A DNA stretch of 64,000 nt from UBA1351 sp965140555 (GCA_965140555.1 OZ223259.1:682001-746000); one strand, 5' to 3'; positions 16,505-26,684 are shown, numbered from the stretch's first letter. Translations and numbers: made by a program. Notes: generated by a model not told the origin, from the sequence alone.

Positions 16505-17320
16505 ATCAAAAAAATTGGAGTATTCTTAATTTTAATATTATGTTTTCTTTCTGTTCCTGTAAATGCGAAACAAGATACAAAAGCAGAAAATGATAGATAC
16601 AAAGATCAATTAGAAAAAATCATATCAAAAAAATCTCTAGATAAGAATCAATCCAATAATTATTTAAAAGAGCATATTTCATTTGATAAAGAAATTACAT
16701 TAGACTTAATAAAACAAAGTTATGATGAGATGATTTTAGTAAGTAAAAAAGAATCCACAGATGATTTGTCAACTGATGAATCATTAACTTCTGATGTTTA
16801 TGCAACCAGATCATTAACACCAACAATTGTTAATAAGGTTTATTCTGAAGAATACATTTGGTATGGCATGCTTATTGAGCTTACAACAAAATTAAAGCTA
16901 GAAAAAATTACAGTTTACGATTCTTCAACTCAACAGAACATAACTTATATAAAGATTATTGAAACAAGAACTGATTGGGACTCTGATGATCCAATGGGCG
17001 ATGGATGGGGTATCTCACTATACAAAATTGATGGTCTTGTAGTTCAAGCAGGTGATGAGTATCCTAGCGGGTCCAAAACACCTATTAATGACAGTTTTGT
17101 AAAGTACACTAATTATGCATGGTCTAATGGATATTATTCTAGATCCTATACGCCAACTAACTATACTCAAGCTGTCGAAGGTTTAATTGTTGGTTATGGA
17201 ATGTATGAAGCACAATATACTATTATAGTGGAAGAGCAAATGTATCCATTCAACGATCCAATTACTCATACTCAGGATGTTTTTAATAAACATATTGTAA
17301 GTTATGGCGCTATCCAATAA
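16505..17320 (+). CDS. Exported protein of unknown function with non-canonical start
   Basis: The frame is open from 16502 and encodes a clear signal peptide (KKIGVFLILILCFLSVPVNA) that would be lost if the first ATG at 16730 were used. AAAGGAG lies 6 nt before the codon ATC at 16505, in the place where ATG is expected, so either a rare ATC/ATA start is used or ATG mutated to ATC. The ~270-residue product has a charged N-terminal half and a C-terminal part rich in Tyr, Thr, Asn and Asp, with no recognised domain. The gene is flanked by 13-bp inverted repeats. Confidence 0.6.
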   Translation: MKKIGVFLILILCFLSVPVNAKQDTKAENDRYKDQLEKIISKKSLDKNQSNNYLKEHISFDKEITLDLIKQSYDEMILVSKKESTDDLSTDESLTSDVYATRSLTPTIVNKVYSEEYIWYGMLIELTTKLKLEKITVYDSSTQQNITYIKIIETRTDWDSDDPMGDGWGISLYKIDGLVVQAGDEYPSGSKTPINDSFVKYTNYAWSNGYYSRSYTPTNYTQAVEGLIVGYGMYEAQYTIIVEEQMYPFNDPITHTQDVFNKHIVSYGAIQ

Positions 17321-17357
17321 CTAAAATACCTACAATACATATAAGCACATTAACATT

Positions 17358-17370
17358 AATCCCTCATAAT
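17358..17370 (-). repeat. Inverted repeat flanking 16505-17320, right copy
   Basis: AATCCCTCATAAT, followed by AGCTTTTTCTTTT. It may double as part of a transcription end. Confidence 0.7.
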
Positions 17371-17456
17371 AGCTTTTTCTTTTATTATATGTTTCAAACA
17401 AAAAGTGTTAATTCTATTGGAGAATTCCGGCAAATATAATGCGAGGAGGCATTCTA

Positions 17457-17861
17457 ATGAATAAATATTATAAAATCATAAAACTTGCAATTACTTTTTC
17501 AATTTTTATATGTATATTAATAATTGATTATACATTGCTTGATCATGGTCTTTCAATTACAAAATTACATTTATTATATTCAACGATCTCTTTTTTAACT
17601 ATCTTATTAGGTGCAATTATTTCGATCAACTTGAACAAAAAACTTTCTTTTAAGCTGAATAAATTTCTACTAATTGCATCGGTTTTTTTGATTGTAATAT
17701 GTATTATTCCTGTAACTTATTGGAGAATAAATCACCCTTATACTTCTGCTGCCGCTTATAACAAGATAATTCTTATGGTACTTGCATCTTCAAGAATGAA
17801 TTTAATCATGTGTTTTTTAACAGGTGTACTAGTATCTCGAACAATTACTTTCAAGAAATAA
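17457..17861 (+). CDS. Small four-helix membrane protein, unknown
   Basis: 134 residues from the ATG with GAGGAGG 7 nt upstream; an earlier in-frame ATG lies ahead of that ribosome site and is unlikely. Four hydrophobic helices (approximately 8-28, 35-55, 68-88, 105-128) are linked by short basic loops. There is no recognised motif. It probably shares ancestry of acquisition with the exported protein upstream, since both are AT-rich and sit between the cassette array and an IS. Confidence 0.65.
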   Translation: MNKYYKIIKLAITFSIFICILIIDYTLLDHGLSITKLHLLYSTISFLTILLGAIISINLNKKLSFKLNKFLLIASVFLIVICIIPVTYWRINHPYTSAAAYNKIILMVLASSRMNLIMCFLTGVLVSRTITFKK

Positions 17862-17951
17862 TTTGAATTATTCAATTACATTTACTTTTGATTTTCATGA
17901 ATTTCTAATAAGTCATTGTCTCGATAATTCTATAGCAAAAATCTTGTTTTC

Positions 17952-17985
17952 TACTTGAGGATATTTCATAATTCTAAACAGCTCA
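17952..17985. repeat. 34-bp direct repeat, copy 1
   Basis: Starts TACTTGAGGATATTTCATAA and ends AACAGCTCA. A second copy with one mismatch is at 27615-27648. On the minus strand both read as ELFRIMKYxQV, so they may be pieces of one broken gene rather than att sites. They bracket the IS1182 remnant and the restriction-modification operon. Confidence 0.75.
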
Positions 17986-18112
17986 TCGGTAGATAAAGTA
18001 ATTGAATGCAAGTCTAAAAAGGGTTAAAAGTGCCCTTAATGAGTTGAAAACCACTTTTTCTGTGGATAAGTTGCTTTTCTTAGAAATATCTCCTTTGTTT
18101 GTTTTGACTTGC

Positions 18113-19013
18113 TTACGCAGCTTTTTCAGCTTCGTTTGATTTATATAAACGATTTGCCAACATGGCAAGACACGAAATATCAATAAATACTTTTGCTCTC
18201 TTTCTTGTCGCAACACGCAGATTGTCTAATGCATAATTATCTTTTAAATCTCCGAACGTTCTTTCAACAGAAGTTCGCTGATTATAGAGTTTCTGGAACT
18301 TTTCAGTTCCACGAAAGGGAGCGGTATTGAACCTTGGATCATCTTGGATTCTTACTTTTCCAACATAACCACTTTCAGAGGATGTACACCATGAATGGCC
18401 CATGATGCATTCACATTTCCCTGTTGCCGCCAGACAAAGTAAGCGAATGGTTCCATTGTCATTGCCGCCATATGTATACGGATGATTCATCGGACAAACA
18501 AGCTGTCCATCCCAGTTAATACCTTCTGGTGGGATTTTTGTAGCTCGCTAATTTAATGAAATAACCGCTTGAGCCTTATAGTCTGAATGGATACTTTCAT
18601 AAATACGTGGTACATCATAACCGGCGTCCATCATGTTGTGTTTAGACCTGATGGTTTCATCGTAGTCATCCATCATCTTCTGGATTAAAGGTTCGTATGC
18701 ATCAATCTTTGAGGCATCGATAGCAACATGATCAAGTCCAAGGAGACCAAGATTTCGAGCTTTTGAAAACAGGGTCATCTTTAATTCTACTTACAAGAGC
18801 CTTGATTTCCGGTAGTTGTTGCACTTGCATCCCTATAAGGCTGCGAAGCAAATGTTCTTTTTCGTAACCTTTTGGTCCTCGTTTATGAGGATTATATGGG
18901 TAATACTGATGTAAAAGAGTAAAATCCATGAAGCTAAGAATAGCTTCCAGATGATTTAATGGGCGAATTTCCATATAACCATCTAATGTAAAAAATGAAT
19001 GTTGTCGATACAT
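18113..19013 (-). pseudogene. Broken IS1182-type transposase
   Basis: Three overlapping frames together give one transposase: an N-terminal part (18732-19013, HKRGPKGYEKEHLLRSLIGM), a middle (18548-18778, LLGLDHVAIDASKIDAYEP) and a C-terminal part (18113-18490, YNQRTSVERTFGDLKDNYAL, the DDE glutamate region). Frameshifts and an in-frame stop near 18550 disable it. The order and motifs match IS1182/IS5-group transposases. A consensus-perfect promoter lies upstream at 19197-19225. Confidence 0.85.
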
Positions 19014-19196
19014 ATTCTGCAGTTTCCTCCGTTTAGGTGTGGATATTTTTCGCAGAATATATATCGGATCGGGGTAATCTGCTTTTTATATGTTCAGCAA
19101 ATCCTTTTATATCAACGTTCTAGAAATATGAAATTGTCTCACTTTATTCATAGCCAATACACGTTTTTAGTTACACTCCCGACTCATTATAAAAAT

Positions 19197-19225
19197 ATTA
19201 TATACGAATGTATGTTCTTTGTCAA
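19197..19225 (-). promoter_or_regulatory. Consensus promoter for the IS1182-type transposase
   Basis: Minus strand TTGACA, 17-bp spacer, TATAAT, a full consensus match ~185 bp before the transposase start. Confidence 0.75.
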
Positions 19226-19263
19226 TAACTGGGCATACTTTTGTAATGAGTTACCAAGGTAAT

Positions 19264-19309
19264 AAAGTAAGAACCCTTTTGCTGACCTCAGCAAAAGGGT
19301 TCTTACTTT
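19264..19309 (-). terminator. Strong hairpin terminator of the hsd operon
   Basis: AAAGTAAGAACCCTTTTGCTG and its complement form a 21-bp stem with a 4-nt loop at the end of the metallopeptidase gene. It overlaps the last codons. Confidence 0.8.
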
Positions 19310-20028
19310 ACACGCATGATAACTTCATAATCGAGTTTCTTTTTCCGTTCTTTCCAATCTGGCATATACAGGCTTAGAAGATCATAAAATTCCTTACTAT
19401 GATTCGGATGAATAAAATGAATGAGTTCATGTAATAATACATATTCAATGCATATTGTAGGCGCTTGATAAAGATAAAAATTGACAGTAATCTTACTCTT
19501 TTCTGGCAAGCAACTTCCCCACATAGTCTTCATTTTTCTTATAGAAATACTCGGTTTTTCGTAGTCATATTTCTTTATAATAGAATATAATTTATCCATT
19601 TTTTTATTTATTTTTTCAATTAAAGCATCTCTAATAAACTTATCAAATTGCTCTTTGATAATATGTTGTTTATCAAAATCTAGCGTTTCGATATATATTT
19701 TATCATTATCGTAATATACTTTTTTTTGAGCTGCCTTTTTTATAACTACAATGGTATCAATACCAAAAAATTTTACTGACATACCACTTTTTAAATCAAC
19801 GATATTCTCAACTCCAGCAGTTTTCTGATATTCCTTTAACTTTTCACTAATCCATTTACTCTTTTGATTTAAAAACGATATTATCCACTTGTCAGATACA
19901 TTTAAAGGCACAGAAATTGATACCTTTCCATCAGGAAAAACCTTTAATCTAGCATTCTTAACTTTTTTGTGATAAACACTCACATTTATTTTGACATTTT
20001 CGCTAAGCACAATGCTAATACTATCCAT
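19303..20028 (-). CDS. YgjP-like (DUF45/SprT-type) metallopeptidase
   Basis: 241 residues. The zinc motif HELIHFIHPNHSKEF (HExxH plus the downstream HxxxF) and the preceding MKTMWGSCLPEKSKITVNFYL block are hallmarks of the YgjP/DUF45 metal-dependent hydrolase family. These genes are frequent neighbours of type I restriction genes. The gene starts 2 bp after the hsdR stop, so it is the last gene of the operon. Its substrate is unknown. Confidence 0.88.
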   Translation of the reverse strand: MDSISIVLSENVKINVSVYHKKVKNARLKVFPDGKVSISVPLNVSDKWIISFLNQKSKWISEKLKEYQKTAGVENIVDLKSGMSVKFFGIDTIVVIKKAAQKKVYYDNDKIYIETLDFDKQHIIKEQFDKFIRDALIEKINKKMDKLYSIIKKYDYEKPSISIRKMKTMWGSCLPEKSKITVNFYLYQAPTICIEYVLLHELIHFIHPNHSKEFYDLLSLYMPDWKERKKKLDYEVIMRVK

Positions 20029-20030
20029 AA

Positions 20031-23000
20031 TTAAAACCTCTTTTGTGCAATCGACATCAACTTCTCTAATAATAAATCTAATATCTCATCACTCAAATCA
20101 AGATTATTCTCTTCCATGAAGTCAAATAAATTATCATCCAGTTTCCCTTCAATTTTATCAATTACAATTTTACTATTTCGCCAATCACGTTTTGCATTTT
20201 CTTTTACTGTCTCTTTAACATCCAATGATAACTCAGCTATTTTTTCTTCAAAAGCCAAATCAATTTCATCAATAAGTTTCTCTTTAAACACCTTTAATAT
20301 TGAGCCGTAAAAAGACTTCGCATCACTATCATTAGAAATAATGCTTGGGTAACTACTTGTTGTTCTACCTTCTCTAAAGTTTTCTGTGATATCTTCCATG
20401 TTTTTATAATAGGCATCATCATTTCGATCATTTAAATACTCATCAATCGTTTTCTTAATTCGCTCTGAAAATGTTAAAAACATAATAGGATCATCATGCT
20501 CAAATGTACTAATTTCGGATATCATTCTAGTTTTCATTGAATCAGCTTTGGCACGTTTATCACCACCAAAAATCTTTAATTGCTCTTCCATCTTTTGCTT
20601 ATCGAGAATGCTAAGAGGTTCTACAACAATGCGTACGTCTTCTGAACTGACATAAGTGTCCAAAAGCTGTCTTATACCATCCTCATATTTACTAAAATCT
20701 ACGCTATCATTGTATCTTAATGAAATAGCACTTCTTAACTTAACAAAGTGTAGGAGTTCTTTTCTATATTGTTCAGCTTGATCATATCCTACCAGTTTAA
20801 AAAGTTCGTAACTTGCGTACATATAATCAACACATTTTGAGTATTTGCGTAGTCTTTCATAGAAATCATTTCTTAAGCCATCATTTTCAAGAAATTCCTG
20901 CCATACGTTTGAACGCATTTCGTTTCTATCTATCCCGTCAAACAATGCCCATAAATCTTTATGAGCTAGCTCTAATTTTCTTTTCTCATCTTCTGGACCA
21001 AATATGGCATTCTTGATATCTTTTTCATCATATCCATCAAAACCTGATTCGCTATCACTATATAGATCAAGAGCTGAATTTAACTTTTTGAACACACCCC
21101 AATAATCAACAATCAGACCAAATTCTTTACCTTCATAAAGTCTATTCACCCTTGCTATCGCTTGTAGTAAACTATGTTCCTTAATGCTTTTATCAATATA
21201 TAAAACAGAGGCTATTGGTGCATCAAATCCAGTTAATAGTTTATCAACAACTATCAATAGGTCAATTTCGCCGTCTTCATCCTTAAAAGAGCCAGTTACT
21301 GATTCTTCATATGCATCTGTATTCTTTCCGAACAACGGCTCTACTTCTGACTTAAAAAACTCTTCAATTTTCTTCAGTCCTTTTTTAGAGGTATTATCTC
21401 CATTTCCTTCTGGTTTTACACCACTTGTAATTACAACTGCTGGATTAACACCTTCAAAATTCTTAAGAATGTTATACATCTCTATCGCATAAGGTCGTGA
21501 AGAAACAGTCAGCATAGCCTTTTGTCTTTTTGGCTTCAGATAACGCATAAAATGCTCATAAAGATCAAAAGCAACCATATAAATTCTTTCATTGGTTTGA
21601 GCTAGTGCAAAAAAACGGCTCCACTTTTTCTTAAGATCTTCTGTCTCTTTTTCGGTTAATGACGAAGTAAGATATTTTAAATGATCATTTATTTTATCAC
21701 TTTTAACATCTTGCTTAATAACTCTTCCTTCATAAACAATAGGAACAGTTACTTTATCCTCAACAGCATCTTCTAAAGTATATGAGTCAATCTTTTTCCC
21801 GAACTTCTTATAGGTATTTCTTTTTTCTTTACCAAGCAACGGAGTTCCTGTAAAAGAGATTTTAGGAGCATTAGGCAATGTATGTGTCATATATGTGTTT
21901 AACTTTCCATAATGAGATCGATGCCCTTCATCTATCAATAAATAAACGTTATCACTCTCATCCACATACTTTTCTTTCATTGCTGCTTCAAACTTGTTAA
22001 TAATCGTTGTAATGACTGTATTTCCTTTTTCTTTTAATAAGCTAACGAGTCCCTTTCCTGTAGTTGCTCTAACAGGTGACATGCTCGTATTTATAAAATT
22101 ATCACGCATTTGCTTGTCTAGACCTTTTCTATCAGTCACCATAACAAATCGAGGATTTTTTATATCAGGGTCTTTTTGAATCATTTTAACAAGCATAATC
22201 ATTGAGATTGTTTTACCTGATCCTTGAGTATGCCAAATAACACCATCTCTAGTATCAGCATCATCAAGACCTTTGATTCTAGCAATACATTTATTTACAG
22301 CAAAGAATTGTTTATATCTTGCTATCTTCTTAATATTGTTATCATAGATAATAAAGTGTTCAATAATACTCATCAGCCTCTTTTTATCTAATAATGAAAT
22401 CATGGCTCTATCTTGTTCTAATATTTGACCATCTGGTGAAAACCTCTTACATTGTTCTTCTAGCCATAATCTATTGTCTTCTTTCCAGAAAGTAAAGTGC
22501 TTTGCAGGTGTACCACAAGTTCCATATAATAATTTATTTGGATTAACAGCTATAACTATTTGAGCGAACTTAAATAATTGAGGTATAAAATCTGGTTGCC
22601 AATTTCTTATGTTTTGGTGGACTCCCGCCATTACGTCTATTGAAGATTTTTTACATTCAATAACAGCTATAGGTATTCCATTAATCATCAAAACTATATC
22701 TGATCTAGCGAACTTACCATTCATTCTTTCTACTTCAAATTCTTCCGTAACCTGAAAAATATTATTTTTAGTATTCTTGAAATCTATAAAATGAATATCA
22801 AAGGATTGCAACGCGCCATCAGGTAGTGTTTGCTCAAGACTCATTCCCATACAAAGAAGATCATATATTCGCTTATTAGTCATAGTAAGCCCACCGACTA
22901 TTGGCATATCTAACTCTTTTATTGCTTTTTCTATAGAGTCAAGAGAAAACTGTATCTCTTGACCCTTGTATTCAAAACGCTGACTTAACAAAAATTTTCT

Positions 23001-23150
23001 AAGGACATCTTCAAAAATAACCCTAGATTTATGTTTCCTTAGCTTCTCTGCATCTGCTCTGGAGACAAAATCATAGCCCATTTGAGAAAATATCTTTAGC
23101 ATTCTATTTTGACTCTCCGGTCGCTCATTAAAAATATTATGGTTTGGCAT
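20031..23150 (-). CDS. hsdR: Type I restriction endonuclease subunit R
   Basis: 1039 residues. The nuclease domain has D-x(n)-ECKKS (IPIAVIECKKSS, ~165). The helicase motor has Walker A TQGSGKT (~305), DEGH (LLIDEGHRSHYG), a SFTGTPLL motif III and motif VI QAIARVNR. The C-terminal ~300 residues are helical and probably contact the methylase. HsdR translocates and cleaves DNA that lacks the HsdM/HsdS methylation pattern. It starts 10 bp after hsdS. No lesion is visible. Confidence 0.96.
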   Translation of the reverse strand: MPNHNIFNERPESQNRMLKIFSQMGYDFVSRADAEKLRKHKSRVIFEDVLRKFLLSQRFEYKGQEIQFSLDSIEKAIKELDMPIVGGLTMTNKRIYDLLCMGMSLEQTLPDGALQSFDIHFIDFKNTKNNIFQVTEEFEVERMNGKFARSDIVLMINGIPIAVIECKKSSIDVMAGVHQNIRNWQPDFIPQLFKFAQIVIAVNPNKLLYGTCGTPAKHFTFWKEDNRLWLEEQCKRFSPDGQILEQDRAMISLLDKKRLMSIIEHFIIYDNNIKKIARYKQFFAVNKCIARIKGLDDADTRDGVIWHTQGSGKTISMIMLVKMIQKDPDIKNPRFVMVTDRKGLDKQMRDNFINTSMSPVRATTGKGLVSLLKEKGNTVITTIINKFEAAMKEKYVDESDNVYLLIDEGHRSHYGKLNTYMTHTLPNAPKISFTGTPLLGKEKRNTYKKFGKKIDSYTLEDAVEDKVTVPIVYEGRVIKQDVKSDKINDHLKYLTSSLTEKETEDLKKKWSRFFALAQTNERIYMVAFDLYEHFMRYLKPKRQKAMLTVSSRPYAIEMYNILKNFEGVNPAVVITSGVKPEGNGDNTSKKGLKKIEEFFKSEVEPLFGKNTDAYEESVTGSFKDEDGEIDLLIVVDKLLTGFDAPIASVLYIDKSIKEHSLLQAIARVNRLYEGKEFGLIVDYWGVFKKLNSALDLYSDSESGFDGYDEKDIKNAIFGPEDEKRKLELAHKDLWALFDGIDRNEMRSNVWQEFLENDGLRNDFYERLRKYSKCVDYMYASYELFKLVGYDQAEQYRKELLHFVKLRSAISLRYNDSVDFSKYEDGIRQLLDTYVSSEDVRIVVEPLSILDKQKMEEQLKIFGGDKRAKADSMKTRMISEISTFEHDDPIMFLTFSERIKKTIDEYLNDRNDDAYYKNMEDITENFREGRTTSSYPSIISNDSDAKSFYGSILKVFKEKLIDEIDLAFEEKIAELSLDVKETVKENAKRDWRNSKIVIDKIEGKLDDNLFDFMEENNLDLSDEILDLLLEKLMSIAQKRF

Positions 23151-23160
23151 GATAATCCTC

Positions 23161-24441
23161 CTAACTCATGTTTGTCGTTCTTACTTTTCCTGTCAGTAAT
23201 AATTGCATAAGTGATTTTTTCTTCTTAATTTGTTTCTCAAGTTCATCCTTTAGTAATTTGATTTCTTCATCTACTGCTGAAAGTATTCTTGCTATTTCTA
23301 ATTGTTCTTCTGGCTCTGGAATTGTTATATTAAGTTTTAAAAAATCTTTCTTGCTCATTACTCTATTTCTTCCCGCACCACCTGGCGATATATCCTGCAA
23401 CTGCTTTTTAAATCTTTTTTGCAAAATAAAATATTTAAAGAACTCAGGAACATTACCATTCACAAATTCATATGTTGGAAACCTGTGCGATACAAGTTTA
23501 TCGTCATCATAACAGTCAGCTATAGCAACAGCATGTTCCCATGCAAAAGTAATATTTATAATCAAATCATTTTCTTTCACTTTATATAGTACTTCCATCG
23601 CATTTTCTTCTGGATTAGCAATAAACTCATGAAAAGTTCCTTTTCCATGGCTTCTCAGTCCTAATCTCCAATAACCTTTGGAAGGCTTACTAATTTTTCT
23701 TACTTTGTTTTTCAAAACTTCACCCATTTGAACCCCATTCCAAGGTCGTTCAAAACCATTTAATCTCTTGAAGTCTTTGCTTTGTGCGTTTAATAACGTT
23801 TGAATCAAAAACTTTTTTTGCTTTAATTTTTCTTCAACAAGTCTTCTTTTCAAGTCTATTATATTATCTTGTGTAGATAGCACACTAGCTATTTTAGATT
23901 GTTCTTTTAATGGTGGTAGGGATACATATAATTGAGAAATCTGTTTTTCATAAATATGAACAACAGAATTACCTTGTCCTAGCTTAGCTTTTTGCTTTAT
24001 TAACTCATATCCATTTTGTAAATATGCTAGATATAAACTATCATTATCTAATTGCTTAAAAGAAAGAATATCTCCACCAATATAAATTTTTTCTTTACCT
24101 TGGTAACATACGCATTTTCCAATTTCATTAGCCGTTTCACCCGAACACGTAAATAGTAATGTTCCATTGTCTATTGATGTACTCTTAAGAGCGACATCTC
24201 TACTTATTCTGTAATCAACTTCTGAAAACTTTGTATCATACTTAACATAAATATCACCATACATCATTGCAGGTAATCCTTCATCTATAGTATCTTTTGT
24301 AGATATGCCCTTGCCTTTTTTGAAGACACCTAAACTACCTAATTTTACGCACTTCCAGTCATCTGGTATTATTCCTATCTTACTTTTCCAATAACCTTCT
24401 GGAATAGACTCTTCTATTTCTGGTTTTTCATTAAGTTCCAT
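23161..24441 (-). CDS. hsdS: Type I restriction specificity subunit S (two TRDs)
   Basis: ~426 residues with two target-recognition domains (first from IPDDWKCVKLGSLGVF, second from ERPWNGVQMGEVLKN), each followed by a conserved helical spacer (PPLKEQSKIASVLSTQDNII and PEPEEQLEIARILSAVDEEI). The bipartite architecture defines a bipartite DNA target. The ATG is 8 nt after AGGAGG and its A and T overlap the stop of a 30-codon gene (TGATG), so translation is coupled to that gene. A GTG one codon earlier is also possible. Confidence 0.94.
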   Translation of the reverse strand: MELNEKPEIEESIPEGYWKSKIGIIPDDWKCVKLGSLGVFKKGKGISTKDTIDEGLPAMMYGDIYVKYDTKFSEVDYRISRDVALKSTSIDNGTLLFTCSGETANEIGKCVCYQGKEKIYIGGDILSFKQLDNDSLYLAYLQNGYELIKQKAKLGQGNSVVHIYEKQISQLYVSLPPLKEQSKIASVLSTQDNIIDLKRRLVEEKLKQKKFLIQTLLNAQSKDFKRLNGFERPWNGVQMGEVLKNKVRKISKPSKGYWRLGLRSHGKGTFHEFIANPEENAMEVLYKVKENDLIINITFAWEHAVAIADCYDDDKLVSHRFPTYEFVNGNVPEFFKYFILQKRFKKQLQDISPGGAGRNRVMSKKDFLKLNITIPEPEEQLEIARILSAVDEEIKLLKDELEKQIKKKKSLMQLLLTGKVRTTNMS

Positions 24442-24533
24442 CACCTATTCCTCCTAGTTTTTATCATTTTCTTCTGTTCTAGTTTTATTCTTTTATTCCT
24501 TTTATCATCTTGTACATTATCAAAGAAAGACAT
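24441..24533 (-). CDS. Small basic peptide gene between hsdM and hsdS
   Basis: A 30-residue frame starting one base after the hsdM stop (TAA-T-ATG), with AGAGGTG 5 nt upstream inside the hsdM end. It ends in TGATG overlapping the hsdS start, and the hsdS ribosome site AGGAGG lies inside it. The peptide is Lys/Arg-rich (QKKMIKTRRNR end). It looks like a translational-coupling leader that would set hsdS expression; whether the peptide itself acts is unknown. Confidence 0.5.
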   Translation of the reverse strand: MSFFDNVQDDKRNKRIKLEQKKMIKTRRNR

Positions 24534-24534
24534 A

Positions 24535-26088
24535 TTACACCTCTAAACCCAACTCTTTCATGAATTGTGCCATCTTAGCTTCAACTTCTATTAATTCAGC
24601 TTTTATATTCTTAATATTCATCTGTACTTCTTTAATATCAATTAGTTCTTCTTCTTCAAATGTATCAACATATCTTGGAATATTAAGATTGTAATCATTC
24701 TCTTTTATTTCTTTAATACTAGCAAGATGAGCAAATCTATCTTTATCTTCTCTCGCATAATATGCATCTACAATTTTTTGTATTTGATCTTCTTCAAATT
24801 TATTTTGATTCTTTTCTTTATTAAAATGTTCTTCGTTTGATGCATCAATAAAAAGTACTTTATCATCCTCTTTATTCTTCTTAAAAATCAATATGCAAGC
24901 AGGAATACTTGTTCCAAAAAACATATTTGCTGGTAAGCCAATGACTGCATCTAATAATCCATTTTCGATAACTTTTTGTCTAATGCGCCCTTCTGCAGCT
25001 CCTCTAAACAATACTCCATGTGGTGCTACTGCTGCCACTCTACCATTCGCTGACATACTATTAATCATGTGCAGTAGGAAAGCCCAATCTCCTTTACTAG
25101 CAGGAGGAACACCCCAATCAAAGCGATGGAATTTATCATATGATGCTTCCATTTTCCATTTCTTTCCCTTGCCATCTTCTTCACCACCAGGATTAAAGTT
25201 AATAGCCCACTTGTCTTTTGAGAAAGGCATATTTGCAACAATAACATCAAAAGTCATCAAATTACCATCATCATCTTTATGCTGCGGATTTGCAAGCGTA
25301 TCTCCCCATGCAATCTTTGCATCTCTAACCTTATGAATAAACATATTCATACGTGCCATCGATACCGCTGATCCTCCAACCTCTTGCCCAAAAATGCTTA
25401 CCTTATCAATATCACCTTTTTTAGCTGCTCTGATTAAAAGTGATCCTGACCCACAAGTTGGGTCATATACTCTTTCTCCAGAGATTGGAGGTACTAATCT
25501 AGCCATTAATTCTGACACACAGGTAGGGGTAAAGAAACTACCTGCTTTCTTCCCTGCTCTTGATGCAAATTCTCCAATCATATATTCATATGCATCGCCA
25601 ATTACGTCTGCTGGCACTTCGTCTTTTTTTACTTCAATCATTGATTCTCTCAAATCAAGATTTTCAAAATCCTCTAATAGTTCTCTTAAGATACTATTTC
25701 GTTGAGTTCTATTTCCTAGATTAGCTTCACTATTAAAATCAATACTTCGGAAAACACCAGATAATTGTTGTGCATTATCTTCTTCAATACCTCTAAGTGC
25801 TGTATTTATTAGTTGACCTAATGTGTCATCATACCTGTTCTCATATAGATATTTAAAGCTGTGTTCCCATTTAACCTTAAATGCAAGTCTATTTATCTGT
25901 CTTTTAAGTCTTCTTTCATCAGTATATTTACTCTTTAAATGTTCCACTTCTTCATCAAAAGTATCACTTAAATATTTTACAAACATTATAGAAAGAACAT
26001 AGTCTTTATAATTTGCCGCATCTATTGTGTCTCTGAACGTATCAGCACCTCTCATTAGTGCTGCATTAATTTCATTTCTAGTTGTCAT
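24535..26088 (-). CDS. hsdM: Type I restriction N6-adenine methyltransferase subunit M
   Basis: 517 residues: an N-terminal helical domain (~1-140), a SAM-binding motif I VYDPTCGSGSLLIRA (~200), and the catalytic motif IV as NMPF (DVIVANMPFS, ~285), a known variant of N-P-P-F/Y in this clade. A C-terminal helical tail ends the protein. With HsdS it methylates adenine within the bipartite target and, with HsdR, restricts. It starts inside the end of the upstream single-TRD gene (11-bp overlap), with GGAGG 7 nt before ATG. Confidence 0.96.
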   Translation of the reverse strand: MTTRNEINAALMRGADTFRDTIDAANYKDYVLSIMFVKYLSDTFDEEVEHLKSKYTDERRLKRQINRLAFKVKWEHSFKYLYENRYDDTLGQLINTALRGIEEDNAQQLSGVFRSIDFNSEANLGNRTQRNSILRELLEDFENLDLRESMIEVKKDEVPADVIGDAYEYMIGEFASRAGKKAGSFFTPTCVSELMARLVPPISGERVYDPTCGSGSLLIRAAKKGDIDKVSIFGQEVGGSAVSMARMNMFIHKVRDAKIAWGDTLANPQHKDDDGNLMTFDVIVANMPFSKDKWAINFNPGGEEDGKGKKWKMEASYDKFHRFDWGVPPASKGDWAFLLHMINSMSANGRVAAVAPHGVLFRGAAEGRIRQKVIENGLLDAVIGLPANMFFGTSIPACILIFKKNKEDDKVLFIDASNEEHFNKEKNQNKFEEDQIQKIVDAYYAREDKDRFAHLASIKEIKENDYNLNIPRYVDTFEEEELIDIKEVQMNIKNIKAELIEVEAKMAQFMKELGLEV

Positions 26089-26677
26089 TGCAATCCTCCG
26101 TTACTAGGTTTTGATAAACCCCTTTTAATAATTTCTTCTCTTGTTCTTCCAATTCTCTAATCAACATTCTCTTATTATTATTTAATCTCCTAAGCTCTCC
26201 ATACTTCTCCTGAAGTTCTAACGAAATAACTGGAATACTAATTTCTCCTAATTCCTTTTTGGATACTGATTGAATTGTTGTACCCTTACGAGAGAAATGA
26301 TTGAGTTTTGATATGCCTTGCATTTCCAAAATGCTTGCAATATAATGGCTATTAATTCCCTTTTGGGGTCTAACAATTAAAATATTGCTTGTAACATATA
26401 CTTTTTCTGTTTGGTTATGAAAGACATTAACATAACTCGGTGACAGCCGTTTAATTAATATATCGCCTTGTTCAAGTAATGCTTTATCACTAATCTCCTG
26501 TGGGCGTAGGTGCTCCTCAAATTCTTTTATAACATCAAATTCATCAAGTGATGATGGATGTATACATTTATAACTATATCCTTCGTATATTTTTTTCTTC
26601 CATTCAGGAACACCCGTTATAATTTTACATACTTCTTTTAACTTCTTATTTTTAATGCCTATGGTACTCACCTCCAT
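26078..26677 (-). CDS. Single-TRD HsdS-like specificity protein
   Basis: ~200 residues with one target-recognition domain (KLKEVCKIITGVPEWKKK start) followed by one helical spacer (ISLELQEKYGELRRLNNNKR), i.e. half an HsdS. A terminator hairpin lies at 26690-26711, so starts upstream of it are unlikely. The only clear ribosome site is GGAGGTGAG, which overlaps this ATG and points instead at an ATA codon eight bases downstream. The start is therefore uncertain. Half subunits can dimerise into a symmetric specificity unit, or this may be a remnant used to swap TRDs. Confidence 0.75.
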   Translation of the reverse strand: MEVSTIGIKNKKLKEVCKIITGVPEWKKKIYEGYSYKCIHPSSLDEFDVIKEFEEHLRPQEISDKALLEQGDILIKRLSPSYVNVFHNQTEKVYVTSNILIVRPQKGINSHYIASILEMQGISKLNHFSRKGTTIQSVSKKELGEISIPVISLELQEKYGELRRLNNNKRMLIRELEEQEKKLLKGVYQNLVTEDCNDN

Positions 26678-26684
26678 ACAAGCT

